Position numbers and translations under genes: made by a program
In this document: piece after piece, positions 38,681 to 49,127 of the stretch
Position numbering within the stretch: position 1 is the first letter of the stretch
Layout of the letters: every line of letters begins with the position of its first letter
Source of the DNA: DATATB01 sp036268995
GTDB lineage: Bacteria; Planctomycetota; Planctomycetia; Pirellulales; PNKZ01
Assembly: GCA_036268995.1 (NCBI GenBank)
Contig: DATATB010000104.1
Location: 1-64,000, forward strand
Length of the DNA: 64,000 nucleotides
Reading direction: 5' to 3'
The notes under the pieces: model-generated
Seen by the model: the letters and a program-made list of their open reading frames with translations, nothing else
What the model was told of the DNA's origin: nothing
Database searches by the model: none

Positions 38681-41600
38681 TTAGCGCCAGTCGCCGGAGA
38701 GGACAAAGGCGGCCCAATAAAAAGGCGGCAGCCGGTCGGACGATGCGAGGGGCTGCTGGTCGTCGGCGGAAGTATCCAGGCCGCGCAATCCGCCGGGAAT
38801 CTTAGACCCTTCGTGGATCATCCATTGCTGCGCTTCGCGCAGCGCTTCGAGCCGGCTCATCTTCTTTTGCCAGAGATTGGCGTAGAAGCGGGACATGAGC
38901 GCTTGGGTCGCTCGGTCGGGCACTTTCCACAAGCCCGCCAGGACGCTGTGGGCGCCGGCCATTTGAAAGGCCCGCTGCAAGCCGAGCAGTCCCTCGCCGC
39001 CGGCGCTTTTGCCCAGCCCGGTTTCGCAAGCCGAAAGCGTCGCGAGCCGCACGCGGCTGAGATCGAGTTCTGCGACCTCCAGCGCCGTCAGAATGCCGTC
39101 GTCTCGGCCGTCTTCCGGTGGGCGATTGGCGCCGGCCAGCACCAGTCCGGACAAGAGACCTGGGTGATAGCCAGCCACGTTTTGCGATGAACCCGCGGAA
39201 TTACCCTCGGACTTGCCTGCCGACGCATCGGCAATGGCCGACGGCACGTCGGGCGGGGCAAAAAAGCCGTGCGTCGAAAAGTGCAGATATTCGTGCTGGC
39301 CGACCTGGCCGCGGACGGCGGTTTTCGTCGCCCGATCGTGGGCCAGCTCGATGATATCGCCTTGGGCAAAGCGCTGGCCGAACGAAGTTCTCACGGCGGC
39401 GATCTCGTCGCGCGTGCCCGGCAGGGCAGCCCACTCGAACGCTTGCGAGCTGCGCACCGCACCGCGGCTGTTACTGGCCAGATCGAGCTTGCCCGGTTGA
39501 GCACCGAAATCGACATCGCCGATCACCAGCAGCGAAGGCTGTTGTGCGATCTTGGCATCGGCAGGATCATCCGCCAGCAATTCGGGAAGCAACCGGACAA
39601 CGGGGACGACAGCGATGCCCAACTCATCGATCAAATAGGTGCCCGGCTTGGCGCCTGGAATTGCCGCCCAGGGCAGCGGAGCCAGGGTGCTCTCGGGCGA
39701 AATCAGCAGGATGCCGGCGCCGCGGACATGACTCTCCAGCGGCTTCCAAAGCAGCCCTCGCAATTGGGCACCGGGATCGAACGACGCGGTTTTGGCGCCG
39801 TAGTGCTTGCGCCAGTTTTCAATTGACTGGCTTATCAACTCGGTGGATCCGAACTCGACGCGCGCGACCGGCCGCCCGGCCCGAACCACAAAGCCCACGA
39901 TGCTCGCCTGGTGGGCCGCCGGCTTTCCACCGTCGGAAGCGGCGAAAGGATGGTCGCAGGACAAGAAATCGACCAGCACGGCGTTTTCGGGCAGGACTTT
40001 GCGAATATCGTCGACGGTGCGGCGTGATTGATCGCGCTTCTGGCGGAACTCGACGCTCGCGCTGGCTAATTTCTGCTGCAGCTGCTCGATCTTGTCGCTC
40101 AGTTCTTCCAAGCGGAAGCGCCGCTCACGATCGCTGTCTTCGCGAGCGCGGGATTGCTCGGCCAGCGATTGGGTCGCACGTTCCAACTCGACCGCCAGGT
40201 CGGCAACCTGCCGATTTCCGCTCTTGGCCAGGCGATGGTACAACGCGCGGAGCTGTTGTTGGCCCGCTCCCACGACGCCTTTCCAGTTCAGCACGTGCGG
40301 ATACACGTCTTCGGCCGGCACCCCGGCGCGGGCCGTCACGAACAGGTAGGCGTTCATGACGCTCCACACCTTTTGGCGCAAGCCGAGCTGCCGCCGCTCC
40401 GAAAGGAATTCGCTCGAGCGATCCAGTTGCGTTTTGCCCAGTCGCAGCGCCTCAAGCGCCGGCGCCACGCCGCGAGTGGGTTTGTCCCCCAGGGCATAAA
40501 CCACAGCCAAGTCGCTCAGACTTTCCGCATACTCGGGGTTCTCCTTGTCCAGCGTTTGCCTGCAAATATCGACCGCTCTTTGCAGCGTGCTCTCGGACTC
40601 GGCGAGCCGGCCGGAGTCTCTGTAGACTTCCGCCAGTTGGCGGAGCGAGGGAATTAGCTTGTAGTGGTCCTTTCCCAGAATTGCTTCGTCGATGGCCAGG
40701 GCCTGCAGATACAGCGGTTCGGCCCGGGCATAGTCTTGCTTTATTAGGTTCAAAAGCGCCAGGTTGTGCAACGAGACGGCAAAGTCCGAGTGTTTCTCGC
40801 CCAGCGCCTGCTGGCGAATCTCCAAAGCCTGGCGATACAGCGGTTCGGCCCGATCGTATTTGCCGCTACGCACATAAAGGCTGGCCAGATAATCGATCCC
40901 GCGGGCGTAGTCGGGGTGTTTTTCCCCAACGGCAACCTTATAAATCGCGACGGCCTGCTCCAGCAGCGGTTCGGCCTTGGCATCGTCGCTGAGCGACCAC
41001 ATGTAGAACCCGCCCAGGTTGAGCAGCGAGTGCGCGTAGCGTAGGTCGTTGGGCCCTAATACTTCGCGGGACATTTCCACGGATTGACGAAATAGCGTCT
41101 CGGCCGTGCGGTAATCGCCCATGACCCGATGATCCTCGGCCAGGCTGTTGAGCGTGTTGGCCAGCATCGCGTTTTTCGGCCCGTAGGCGTTTTTCCAGGC
41201 TACCGCGGCTTGTTCATATAGACTGATGGCTTTCGGATAATCACCCAGCGATTCGTAAAGGCTTGCCAGATTGTGCAGGCTGTTGGCGTAATCGGGATGC
41301 TGCTCGCCTTTGATCTTGCGGCACAAGTCCGGCAGTTGCATGCGAATGGGCTTCGCCTTGGCATAGTCGCCCGACTCCTTGTACAGATAGCCCAGTTGCT
41401 TCAACGATTCGATCACGAACGCGTGCTCGTCGCCGAGCAGCCGGCGGCGGATCTCGAGGGCTTTTTCCGCCTGCGCCAGGGCCTCGAGGGGCTTGCTCCC
41501 ACTCGATGCGTTGGCCTTGTTCGCCAACTCATCTGCTTCCTTCAATTCGCGGCGCTGGTCGGGAGTCATTTTCGCGAGATCATCGACGTAAGCCAGTGTC

Positions 41601-43132
41601 AGGCGAGTGTTGGTCAGGCGCCAGTTCTGCGGGCCGTAGAGCTTGCCGAGGATTTCGAGTTGTTCCTCGCGTGCCCGATGCGCGGCTGGAAAATCATCGT
41701 GCAGTTGCGCCTCACTTGCCAAGGTTTCCAGTACCAGATTGACGTTGGACAGGCCGCTGCGGTACTGGTCGCTGTTTTCGCCCAGGCTTTTGCGGAACAC
41801 TTCGGCCGCCTGCCGGCTGAATTCGAGCGCCCTGCCGTAATCTTTCAGCGAAGAGTAGATCGAACTAACTGCAGTCAAGCCGGCCCCAATCTCACTGTGA
41901 TCGGGCCCCAGTTGCTGTTTCCGCAAATCGAGGGCCTCGAGCTCCAACGGGAGCGACTTGTCGGCCTGGCCGGTTTTTCGATAAATGTAGGCCACCTCAC
42001 GCATGGCATTGATGGTCTCGGCATCTTTAGGTCCCAGGTTCTGCCGGAAGATCTCCAGTGCCTGAACTGACAGCGGTTCGGCCTTGTCGTATTCTCCAAG
42101 GTATTGATAAACGATGGACAAACCCACGAGCGCCTTAGCGTATTCATTGTGCTGCACGCCCTGCACCGTCTTGCAGACATCGAGCACCTGCAAGCGCAGG
42201 GCTTCGGCCCGGCGATAGGCCTTGGTGCGGACATAGAATTCGGCCAGGTTATTAAGCGTCTGGGCATAACTTCGGCTCCACGGTCCCAGGCCCCGGCGGT
42301 AGGCTTCGGCCGCCCGGCGAAACAGCGTTTCTGCCTGTGGGTAATCCCCTTTATTGAAGGCGAGCCAGGCCAGCACATTGTTGCCGTTCGCAAAATCGGG
42401 ATGATCGTCGCCCAGCACCTTCTCGCGCGTCGCCAGGCAGGTGCGCAGCAACGGTTCGGCGTGGTCATTGTCGTTCAACTCGCGATACACCCAACCCGCG
42501 ATGGACAGCGACGTCAGATAGTCGGGATGCTCGGGATTCAACTCGGCCTTGCGAATCTCGAGCGCCTGCAAGGCCGGCGCCAGTGCGGCCTTGAAGTCGT
42601 TGTCGCCGGCGAGTCGCATGGCCTGGGCATTGAGCTGTTCGGCTTCACGCAGCCGCGCGCGCCGCTCGGGTGCCATGCCCGCCAATTGCTCGACTTCGTC
42701 GCACGTGCGGCGCGCAGCGCGAAGCTGCCAGGGGGCGTGGTCGGTGGCTTTGGTTTGAATGGCCAGCGCTTCGGCGGCCCAGCGCCTGGCGGTCGCAAAG
42801 TCGCCGCTCAAGGCGGCGAGCCTGGCCAGGGATCGCATCGAGAAAAAGGCTGCCGAGTCGCTGGGGCCGAGCACTTCGCGTTCGATCGTCAAGATTTTTT
42901 CGTAAGTGGCGATCGCCACGGCTAAGTCGCCTTTGGCCAGCAATTTGAGCGCGTCTTTGTCCAGGTTATCCCGCTGCCTCAGTTGCTCTTGCTGCTCGGC
43001 GGTAAGCTTTTGCGGGGGCTGGTTAAATGGAGCGCCCGCTGCCGGCCCGGCCAAGATAAGGCCCAGCATCAGACTTGCGGCGATCCGCGGTCTGCGGCGT
43101 TTGCAGCAATCCCATCGCAAGTGAAACAACAT
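38681..43132 (-). CDS. Exported TPR-CHAT protein (caspase-like), 1,483 residues
   Basis: A signal peptide (IAASLMLGLILAGPAAGA) is followed by about 20 tetratricopeptide repeats (residues about 60-1,000), a coiled coil (about 1,010-1,090) and a C-terminal CHAT domain (about 1,140-1,483). CHAT is a caspase-like protease fold; the catalytic pair is H1288 in FSTHGFF and C1369 in LSACETGLGK, and GLLGLQRAFQMAGA and GLWKVPDRAT are typical. The TPRs should bind a partner or the substrate. The signal places it outside the cytoplasm, unlike known CHAT effectors. It is a paralogue of the 2,341-residue protein at 49128 and is divergent from 43446. Confidence 0.9.
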   Translation of the reverse strand: MLFHLRWDCCKRRRPRIAASLMLGLILAGPAAGAPFNQPPQKLTAEQQEQLRQRDNLDKDALKLLAKGDLAVAIATYEKILTIEREVLGPSDSAAFFSMRSLARLAALSGDFATARRWAAEALAIQTKATDHAPWQLRAARRTCDEVEQLAGMAPERRARLREAEQLNAQAMRLAGDNDFKAALAPALQALEIRKAELNPEHPDYLTSLSIAGWVYRELNDNDHAEPLLRTCLATREKVLGDDHPDFANGNNVLAWLAFNKGDYPQAETLFRRAAEAYRRGLGPWSRSYAQTLNNLAEFYVRTKAYRRAEALRLQVLDVCKTVQGVQHNEYAKALVGLSIVYQYLGEYDKAEPLSVQALEIFRQNLGPKDAETINAMREVAYIYRKTGQADKSLPLELEALDLRKQQLGPDHSEIGAGLTAVSSIYSSLKDYGRALEFSRQAAEVFRKSLGENSDQYRSGLSNVNLVLETLASEAQLHDDFPAAHRAREEQLEILGKLYGPQNWRLTNTRLTLAYVDDLAKMTPDQRRELKEADELANKANASSGSKPLEALAQAEKALEIRRRLLGDEHAFVIESLKQLGYLYKESGDYAKAKPIRMQLPDLCRKIKGEQHPDYANSLHNLASLYESLGDYPKAISLYEQAAVAWKNAYGPKNAMLANTLNSLAEDHRVMGDYRTAETLFRQSVEMSREVLGPNDLRYAHSLLNLGGFYMWSLSDDAKAEPLLEQAVAIYKVAVGEKHPDYARGIDYLASLYVRSGKYDRAEPLYRQALEIRQQALGEKHSDFAVSLHNLALLNLIKQDYARAEPLYLQALAIDEAILGKDHYKLIPSLRQLAEVYRDSGRLAESESTLQRAVDICRQTLDKENPEYAESLSDLAVVYALGDKPTRGVAPALEALRLGKTQLDRSSEFLSERRQLGLRQKVWSVMNAYLFVTARAGVPAEDVYPHVLNWKGVVGAGQQQLRALYHRLAKSGNRQVADLAVELERATQSLAEQSRAREDSDRERRFRLEELSDKIEQLQQKLASASVEFRQKRDQSRRTVDDIRKVLPENAVLVDFLSCDHPFAASDGGKPAAHQASIVGFVVRAGRPVARVEFGSTELISQSIENWRKHYGAKTASFDPGAQLRGLLWKPLESHVRGAGILLISPESTLAPLPWAAIPGAKPGTYLIDELGIAVVPVVRLLPELLADDPADAKIAQQPSLLVIGDVDFGAQPGKLDLASNSRGAVRSSQAFEWAALPGTRDEIAAVRTSFGQRFAQGDIIELAHDRATKTAVRGQVGQHEYLHFSTHGFFAPPDVPSAIADASAGKSEGNSAGSSQNVAGYHPGLLSGLVLAGANRPPEDGRDDGILTALEVAELDLSRVRLATLSACETGLGKSAGGEGLLGLQRAFQMAGAHSVLAGLWKVPDRATQALMSRFYANLWQKKMSRLEALREAQQWMIHEGSKIPGGLRGLDTSADDQQPLASSDRLPPFYWAAFVLSGDWR

Positions 43133-43445
43133 GCGATCACGCTCTCGAACTTGTGCGAATTTGCAGCGTAATAATCACCATTGACCCCGCTGCCATCAAT
43201 CAATGTACGCAGCCGGTGGCGGAGAGATCAACGCTGGCCTAAAGGAACCCTCTGCAACGTTTTGAGACAGACGCGAAGATCCAGTGCGAGTCTTTACTTT
43301 TGTGCTGGCTGTGCGGCGTGGTCCGTCAGCGTGGACACGCGCTTCGCCGGCAAATGATTGACAGTCCGTCAGCGGTAATTCACAGTGAATTGACCCGGCC
43401 CCGCCGGGCCGGCAATTGATCCGACAAGCAAAGAGGGCTCTTGCG
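43133..43445. other. Divergent promoter region
   Basis: About 310 bases between the starts of the TPR-CHAT gene (minus) and the TPR gene (plus). No motif of a known sigma factor stands out in either direction, and no repeat was found. The short arms ATTCACAGTGAATT near 43377 form a small palindrome that could be an operator. Confidence 0.35.
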
Positions 43446-44657
43446 ATGTTTCTGCCGCTTGAACGAAAGTGTTTGCTGCTGGTGGCGGTGGCCGTTTTGT
43501 CGGCCGAACAATTCGCGGCGGCCGACAATTGGGTGGGCCGCAGGATCCTGCCGAAATCGGATTCGGCGCTATTGATGGTCGGTGGTCAAGCGGTCGGCGA
43601 TGCGACCGGCATTCATTGGCCGGCCGCCGTCACCAAAGCCAACGGCAGTTGGCTATGGGTCGAAGACGACGGAAGCACGTCGTTCCCACGCGTGGCCGGC
43701 TGGCTGCGCTACGATCAAGTCGTGCCGATGAATTTGGCGCTGGACTACTTCAACGGCCGCCTGCTGGAAGGCGCGGACGATGGCGGATTGTATTGGCTGC
43801 GCGGCATCTGCTGGGAAAGCCAAAGCGAGTTCGAACTGGCGCGCTCGGACTATCAATCAGCCGTTACCAAAGCGCCCTATCATCGGCATGCCCATTCGGC
43901 GCTCGCGCGCGTGCTGTCGAAAACGGGTTCGCCCGCGGCTGACTTTCTGAGCCAGTTCAATGTGGCAAAGCGGGTGAACCCAGGGCATCCGCGACTTTAC
44001 TGGGATTGGGGGCAGGCCTTGGAGAAGACCGACCCGGCCACGGCCAAAGCTCACTATACGACCGCCAGCAATCTCAACCCGCACTGGTGGCAGCCGTATT
44101 ACTCGCTCGGCGTCCTGGCGGGCGATCAAGGCGAATACGACACGTCGCTCGCCCACTTGAGCCAGGCGATTCTGCGCAATCCATTCGACTACCGCGTGCT
44201 GCGCGACCGGGCCAAGTTCCAGCTTGCGGCCTTGCAGAAAAAGAACAGGACTCCCTCGCCGGCGGATTTGACCCCCGTGCTGGCTTCGGCGAGCAAAGCG
44301 TGCGACCTGTGCTATTATCGCAATTGCGACTCGCTGGAAGTCATGGCCAGCGCGTTTGCCGCTATGAAGAATTACAACGTGGCCCTGCATTTCCAACAGA
44401 TGGCCGTGGAGCAGGCACAATTGTCGGACAAGCCGAAGCATACCCGGAAATGGCAGGAGTATAACACGCTGCTGGCGGGTGGCGGCTCTCGAACGCCGAG
44501 CAGCGGTCCGGCGTCACCACCGGGCAACGAAGTGGCCACGACCAGGGATGCCGGCTCGTCGCTGGGAATTCCCGGCACAAACGCTCCCGAGCAATTGCCG
44601 GCGCCTGCCGGTGAACAGCCGGCGTTTGTCGACCGTTCGGGCTTCAGCCTCCCGTAG
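43446..44657 (+). CDS. Exported TPR protein
   Basis: 403 residues from ATG 43446 (AGAGGG upstream). Signal peptide ending near FAAADN, then a beta-rich region of about 90 residues (RRILPKSDSALLMVGGQAVG) that resembles an SH3-like domain, and three to four TPR repeats (about 120-300; LYWLRGICWESQSEFELARSD, LYWDWGQALEKTDPATAKAH). The C-terminus is a disordered Pro/Gly/Ala tail. It sits between the two caspase-like clusters on the opposite strand and may be a binding partner. Family not named. Confidence 0.7.
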   Translation: MFLPLERKCLLLVAVAVLSAEQFAAADNWVGRRILPKSDSALLMVGGQAVGDATGIHWPAAVTKANGSWLWVEDDGSTSFPRVAGWLRYDQVVPMNLALDYFNGRLLEGADDGGLYWLRGICWESQSEFELARSDYQSAVTKAPYHRHAHSALARVLSKTGSPAADFLSQFNVAKRVNPGHPRLYWDWGQALEKTDPATAKAHYTTASNLNPHWWQPYYSLGVLAGDQGEYDTSLAHLSQAILRNPFDYRVLRDRAKFQLAALQKKNRTPSPADLTPVLASASKACDLCYYRNCDSLEVMASAFAAMKNYNVALHFQQMAVEQAQLSDKPKHTRKWQEYNTLLAGGGSRTPSSGPASPPGNEVATTRDAGSSLGIPGTNAPEQLPAPAGEQPAFVDRSGFSLP

Positions 44658-44714
44658 TCGCATCCCGCGAAAGGGCGCGACAAATTCGCCGGTCCACCGG
44701 CCGCGGCTTGATTG

Positions 44715-45890
44715 CTACTGCTGAATCTGGTTGAGCAGTTGGTTGTATTGCAGAATGTTCGGGCTGATCGGCCCGGGCGAGCTGGGGCCCAGCATGGTCT
44801 GGTCACGCGGGACGAATTCGTTGGTCAGCCCCTGCATGTCGACCTGCCGCTTGAGCCAGTCCAACTTGGCCGCCAGCACGTTGCGCCGGTCGATCAGATC
44901 CTGAAGCACGGGCGATCCCTTGCCGCCCTGTTCGCCACCGCCGGATGACCTCCCCTGCGGCTGCTTGGCCAGCTCTGCCTTCAATTCCCTGGTCACGGCT
45001 TCGAGCTGCGAGCTCAACTGCTGCTCAAGCGCGCTGGCTTCGCGCGGCGCGAGGTACAGCAGGTTGTCGCTCCGCTCGTTGACTGGAATCGTGGCGGTGA
45101 TTCGGCCGACCGAATTCTTGTCGCCCGTCGGCAAGCCGAGTTCGTCGATGTAGTAGACCACTTGCTTGGTCAGCCGCACCGGCGGATCGTGCATGGCATA
45201 GTCCAGAATCGCCAGGGTCAGCTTCGCGAGCTCGTCGCGGCCTTGCGGCAGAACCCACACGTAGACGCCGCAGTAATGGCCGACGTAGATGCAACCGCAG
45301 TCCTTCGGCACGCATTTTTTGCAGCCCACGTGAAACCAGCATTCTGAAGTCAGACATTCGGATGTCACGGCGCCCTTGGCCGAGTCCGGAATTTCGCCGT
45401 CGACTTCGCCGGTGTAGAAAATGTTGAGCCGGGCCTTGCAATCGGGACAACTCGACGAGGGCGAGCCCCGGCCGCAGTTGGCGACCGCGGTCTGATAAGC
45501 GCAGCGCATCAGCTCGAGTTTGCGCGGGTCGTTGATCGGCACCATCGTGAACGCTTCGTTCGACTGGTGCGACCCGTTCAACGAAATGCCCAGGCTATTC
45601 AGTAAGAACTGGCCTGCCTTCGGCCCCGCCGTGACGGCTCCGAAGCCTTGCGTGTAGCCCCCGCTCGTAATGTTGACCACCTGGTTCGTGCCTTGCGTGG
45701 GATACGCAAAGCAAGGCAGCGAGTCCGGATTGTAAACGAACATGGCCAGGTTGTTCAGCACCTGCTGCTGATGGATGTCGGTGATGGTGCGCGCCTGGTT
45801 AACCGTGTTGCGGCGAAGCTGGCAGGCCGCGCAACCGCCGGCAAACACCAGGCACAGGACCGCCAAGACGAAGAATCTACAGGCTCGCAT
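44715..45890 (-). CDS. Cys-rich lipoprotein of unknown function
   Basis: 391 residues from ATG 45890; the frame opens upstream to 46010 but the lipoprotein signal starts here. The lipobox AGGC puts the lipidated Cys at residue 20. A Cys-rich region (SSSCPDCKARLN, CLTSECWFHVGCKKC, CGCIYVGHYCG) spans about residues 145-215 and probably forms disulfides outside the cytoplasm. The C-terminal third is a coiled coil (ASALEQQLSSQLEAVTRELK). No family recognised. It is third downstream of the caspase genes, with about 260 bases before it. Confidence 0.75.
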   Translation of the reverse strand: MRACRFFVLAVLCLVFAGGCAACQLRRNTVNQARTITDIHQQQVLNNLAMFVYNPDSLPCFAYPTQGTNQVVNITSGGYTQGFGAVTAGPKAGQFLLNSLGISLNGSHQSNEAFTMVPINDPRKLELMRCAYQTAVANCGRGSPSSSCPDCKARLNIFYTGEVDGEIPDSAKGAVTSECLTSECWFHVGCKKCVPKDCGCIYVGHYCGVYVWVLPQGRDELAKLTLAILDYAMHDPPVRLTKQVVYYIDELGLPTGDKNSVGRITATIPVNERSDNLLYLAPREASALEQQLSSQLEAVTRELKAELAKQPQGRSSGGGEQGGKGSPVLQDLIDRRNVLAAKLDWLKRQVDMQGLTNEFVPRDQTMLGPSSPGPISPNILQYNQLLNQIQQ

Positions 45891-46146
45891 GGTCACCACC
45901 GATCTTCCAGGCTCAAAAGCATGCGGTCGCCGCGCACTGGCATCAGATGCGGGCGGAGGCGTTATAGTCGGCATGCACTCTACGGGCGCAATTTGCGCAA
46001 TAAACCGCATAACCCCTCACTCCTGGTATCGTCGTACCGGTGGTAGCGGTTGAGCCGGAAGTGCCACGCCAACACATCTTGCCCAGTGCCCCGAGCACGG
46101 CGCAATCGTCAAGGGCAGCACCGGGCCGCGCCAGCATTCGAGGGCG

Positions 46147-46923
46147 TCAGCGAGCCGCCGTGGCGAGAAATTTCTCCAGCGGCTGATTGCGCGTACCGCT
46201 GGCGGCCACGATTTCAGTGATGGCTGCCTGGTTGGCGCTGGCTGGCGGCAAGCTCGACTCGCCGCTGGCAAAAACCATGCACAGAAAATCTCCCGCCGAA
46301 ACCGTCTGGCCTTCGCAGGCCAGACGCACACGCAGCGCAAAGACGCGGGCGCTAGCGTCTTTCGAAGGGGCCAGGCCGAGTTTGAAGGCAAAGCGATCGA
46401 GGCCATTGGGCCCAATTTCCTGGTTCAGCGGCTTCTCAACTTGGGTTGTCTCACCATTGGCTGGCAGCAGCACATCGTATTCGGCCGATCGAGCCAATAT
46501 GCCGCGCGCCCGCACGGCCGGTTGCAACTTCCAGACCCGCAGCACGTCGATCGTGGCTTGTTGCACGAAAATCGGATGCTGCGATCGATTGCGACAGATG
46601 ACTTCCAGCACCTGCGGAGATGCCTCGTCGAACCGGCTGCCTTCGACGATCAAGGCCGGCTGCTTCGGATCCATGGCCGGCAGATCCCCAGCTAACCGGT
46701 GCTCGACGATGATTGCGTTGCTTTTGTCCGCCGCCGGCTTGACCAGGTTCAAGAAGGGCACCAGTTGGTTGAGAAACACCAGCAGCGCGGATGGCCCGGC
46801 GAGCCATAGCGTGAACTTTTTCATATCCCACAAACGATGCCAGAATGCGCGCTCGGCGGCTTGCTCGAACGATGGGGGTGGCGACGAATCGCTGGGCGAT
46901 GGATTCGTGGATCCCTCGGACAT
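46147..46923 (-). CDS. Single-pass membrane protein of the caspase cluster
   Basis: 258 residues. A Ser/Pro-rich cytoplasmic N-terminus, one helix (FTLWLAGPSALLVFLNQLVPF) at about residues 37-57, then a beta-rich domain of 190 residues (ALIVEGSRFDEASPQVLEVI, RFAFKLGLAPSKDASARVFA). This topology would put the domain outside the cytoplasm. Its start is three bases after the stop of the C14 caspase, so the two are co-translated. No family recognised. Confidence 0.75.
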   Translation of the reverse strand: MSEGSTNPSPSDSSPPPSFEQAAERAFWHRLWDMKKFTLWLAGPSALLVFLNQLVPFLNLVKPAADKSNAIIVEHRLAGDLPAMDPKQPALIVEGSRFDEASPQVLEVICRNRSQHPIFVQQATIDVLRVWKLQPAVRARGILARSAEYDVLLPANGETTQVEKPLNQEIGPNGLDRFAFKLGLAPSKDASARVFALRVRLACEGQTVSAGDFLCMVFASGESSLPPASANQAAITEIVAASGTRNQPLEKFLATAAR

Positions 46924-46926
46924 CTG

Positions 46927-49092
46927 TTAATCCTCCACGTTCCAGGAGAGAAATCGCACGCTGTACGAGCTCAGATCTTCAGACTCGATGCCCCGGGTCG
47001 TTCCATTTCGATAATTGGCAGACTCGAGCAGCCTGGTCAAGGGTGACTCGGGACCGGCGCCTCGCGTGCCGAGCGCCCGATCCAAACTCGGCTGGGCAAG
47101 GAACATAAAATCGATCGGCGAAGCCTGTGCCTTGACGGCCACGGCCACGACTTGCTCCCGGCCGGTGGTCGTCGCCGTAACGCGGGCGGGCCGCGACAAA
47201 AAGCTGGAATTCCGAAAGATGCGGTTTTCGCCCACCGTGTTTCGAGTTGGATACAGCGGCGAAATCGCCAGGTGACTGTCGATGAACAACAGCGTCAGAT
47301 CGACGGCCGACGAACCTCGATTCGAAAGCCGCCACGCGACCCAATCGTTCGACCGCAAGGTGACCGGCCGCTGGGTGGCCAGAGGCGTCCCCTGGCGGTC
47401 GGTCTTATCCTTGAGCTTGACCATTTCAATGCCCACGTCGAACTCCTGCTGGGCGCTGCCCGCCGGCGCGGCGGCCGCGGTCACGGGCTCGGCAATCGTC
47501 AGCAAGTTGTGTACCCGCGCCGCGCGGTTGAGCGCTTCGCACAGCTTCTCCACGTCAACCGGCGTGGGAATGCGAAAACGCGTCACGTCGGACGGCAAAG
47601 CCCCGACCGTCGTCGCCAGGTCAGCCGGCAAAAGCCAGTAATCGCCATCGCGAAATTGCACGGCCCAATGGGCGCTAGCCAAGTCGGGCCACAGCTCAAA
47701 CAATGCATCGGGCTCGGCCGACCGGAGCTTGAGCTGCTCGGCAAGCTGGGCGAGCACCATGTCGGTCTCGCGCGCGTGGCGGTCGACCGCCACGCGCAGG
47801 CGGAAGTTGCCGAGATCGCGATAAACAATCTTGCAAAGTCCGCCGGTGGGCAGGTCGGCCACCGCAGGCCGATCGCCATACGCGCACGGCTCGACAACCG
47901 CGTCGGCCACCTCGCTGGAAACCACGCGAACGTATCCGGCGATCGCGTCGCCGCTGGCTTCGCCCGACGGCCGCGCTTCCGACACGGCCAGCACGCTGTT
48001 TGCCGCCAGTCCTTGGAGCCGGCCGGCGTCAACCTTCCAGCCGTCGCGGGCGTTGCCGGTCAACTGAAACCGCGGCGGGCGCGGCTTTTCGTCCAGCACG
48101 AGACGGTCCAGATTCGCCCCCTCGATCAGCGGCGTCGGTTCGGTCCAGCCCCATTTGCGATATTGGGCCACGATGCATTGATGCAGTTCGCGGTAACTGG
48201 GAGGCGGCCCTTGCTCGAGCACCTGGCAAAGCGCGTAGGACAACAGCCCGCGCCAATCCTGTTGCTTGCTATCCAGCGGCAGCATGCATTCCTTTTCCGT
48301 TTCGAACGCCTGCGCCGCATACAGGGCAATGATCGGCAGACCGTCGTCGACACCATCGACCCCGCCGCCGGCATCGTCGCTGCGGGTTCGCGTACCCGCG
48401 CGCAATGAGCGCGTCTGCTGCGTGGCCGTCTCCGGAACTTTCAGCGCCGCGGGCTTCATCTCGCGCGTCTTGAACGGGCTATCGCCACGCAAGGCGGTGC
48501 CCGAATGGCAGGAATCGAAAATCACCCAGAGCGATGCACCCCGCTTGGCGATGGCCTGGGTCCAACGCCCGAGCTCGTCGTCGATGATCGCATTCACGAC
48601 CGTGTTCTTGTTCTTGTTCCAGGCCTGGCAGTCGCAGGGAAGGAAGATCTCGTCTTGCCCGTCCGGCTCGGGATTGGTCTGTAAGTTTTTGTCTTGGACG
48701 GGCTGCTGCGATCCGTGGCCGGCCAGCAGGATCACCACCTGATCGCCCGCACCGACCTCGCCCTCCAGTCGCTGAAACTCGGCGGCAATGTTCGCCCGCG
48801 TCGGCCGGCCGGCGGCGTTAGCTGCTTCGGACAGAATACGGATCCGCTCGGGCGCAAAGCCGTAACGATCGTGCAGAGTTTTGGCCATCAGCACGACGTC
48901 GTTGGCCGGCCCCTCGAGTGACATCTCCGCGTGAAAATCGTACTTGGTGCAGCCCACCAGCAGGGCATGGCGCCGGACGTCGGCGGGAGCGGCTTTGGCC
49001 GAATCGGCTGCGTCCGCAGCGGCGGCCGGAAAGCTCAGGCAGCCCAGCAAAAACAGGCAATGCACGCCAATGTTGTCGGTGATGACTCGCAT
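46927..49092 (-). CDS. Exported C14 caspase family protein
   Basis: 721 residues. A signal peptide (HCLFLLGCLSFPAAA) precedes a caspase (p20-like) domain, residues about 40-270: HALLVGCTKYDF, catalytic H126 in LLAGHGSQQ, catalytic C195 in FDSCHSGT. The C-terminal half includes a DUF4384-like beta domain (WRLSNRGSSAVDLTLLFI, LAISPLYPTRNTVGE), which often follows bacterial caspases. The substrate and the trigger are unknown. It starts 35 bases after the stop of the giant TPR-CHAT gene and overlaps nearly with the membrane-protein gene. Confidence 0.9.
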   Translation of the reverse strand: MRVITDNIGVHCLFLLGCLSFPAAAADAADSAKAAPADVRRHALLVGCTKYDFHAEMSLEGPANDVVLMAKTLHDRYGFAPERIRILSEAANAAGRPTRANIAAEFQRLEGEVGAGDQVVILLAGHGSQQPVQDKNLQTNPEPDGQDEIFLPCDCQAWNKNKNTVVNAIIDDELGRWTQAIAKRGASLWVIFDSCHSGTALRGDSPFKTREMKPAALKVPETATQQTRSLRAGTRTRSDDAGGGVDGVDDGLPIIALYAAQAFETEKECMLPLDSKQQDWRGLLSYALCQVLEQGPPPSYRELHQCIVAQYRKWGWTEPTPLIEGANLDRLVLDEKPRPPRFQLTGNARDGWKVDAGRLQGLAANSVLAVSEARPSGEASGDAIAGYVRVVSSEVADAVVEPCAYGDRPAVADLPTGGLCKIVYRDLGNFRLRVAVDRHARETDMVLAQLAEQLKLRSAEPDALFELWPDLASAHWAVQFRDGDYWLLPADLATTVGALPSDVTRFRIPTPVDVEKLCEALNRAARVHNLLTIAEPVTAAAAPAGSAQQEFDVGIEMVKLKDKTDRQGTPLATQRPVTLRSNDWVAWRLSNRGSSAVDLTLLFIDSHLAISPLYPTRNTVGENRIFRNSSFLSRPARVTATTTGREQVVAVAVKAQASPIDFMFLAQPSLDRALGTRGAGPESPLTRLLESANYRNGTTRGIESEDLSSYSVRFLSWNVED

Positions 49093-49127
49093 GTTTTTTT
49101 CTGCCTCTCAGACTCGAAACGGATGAC

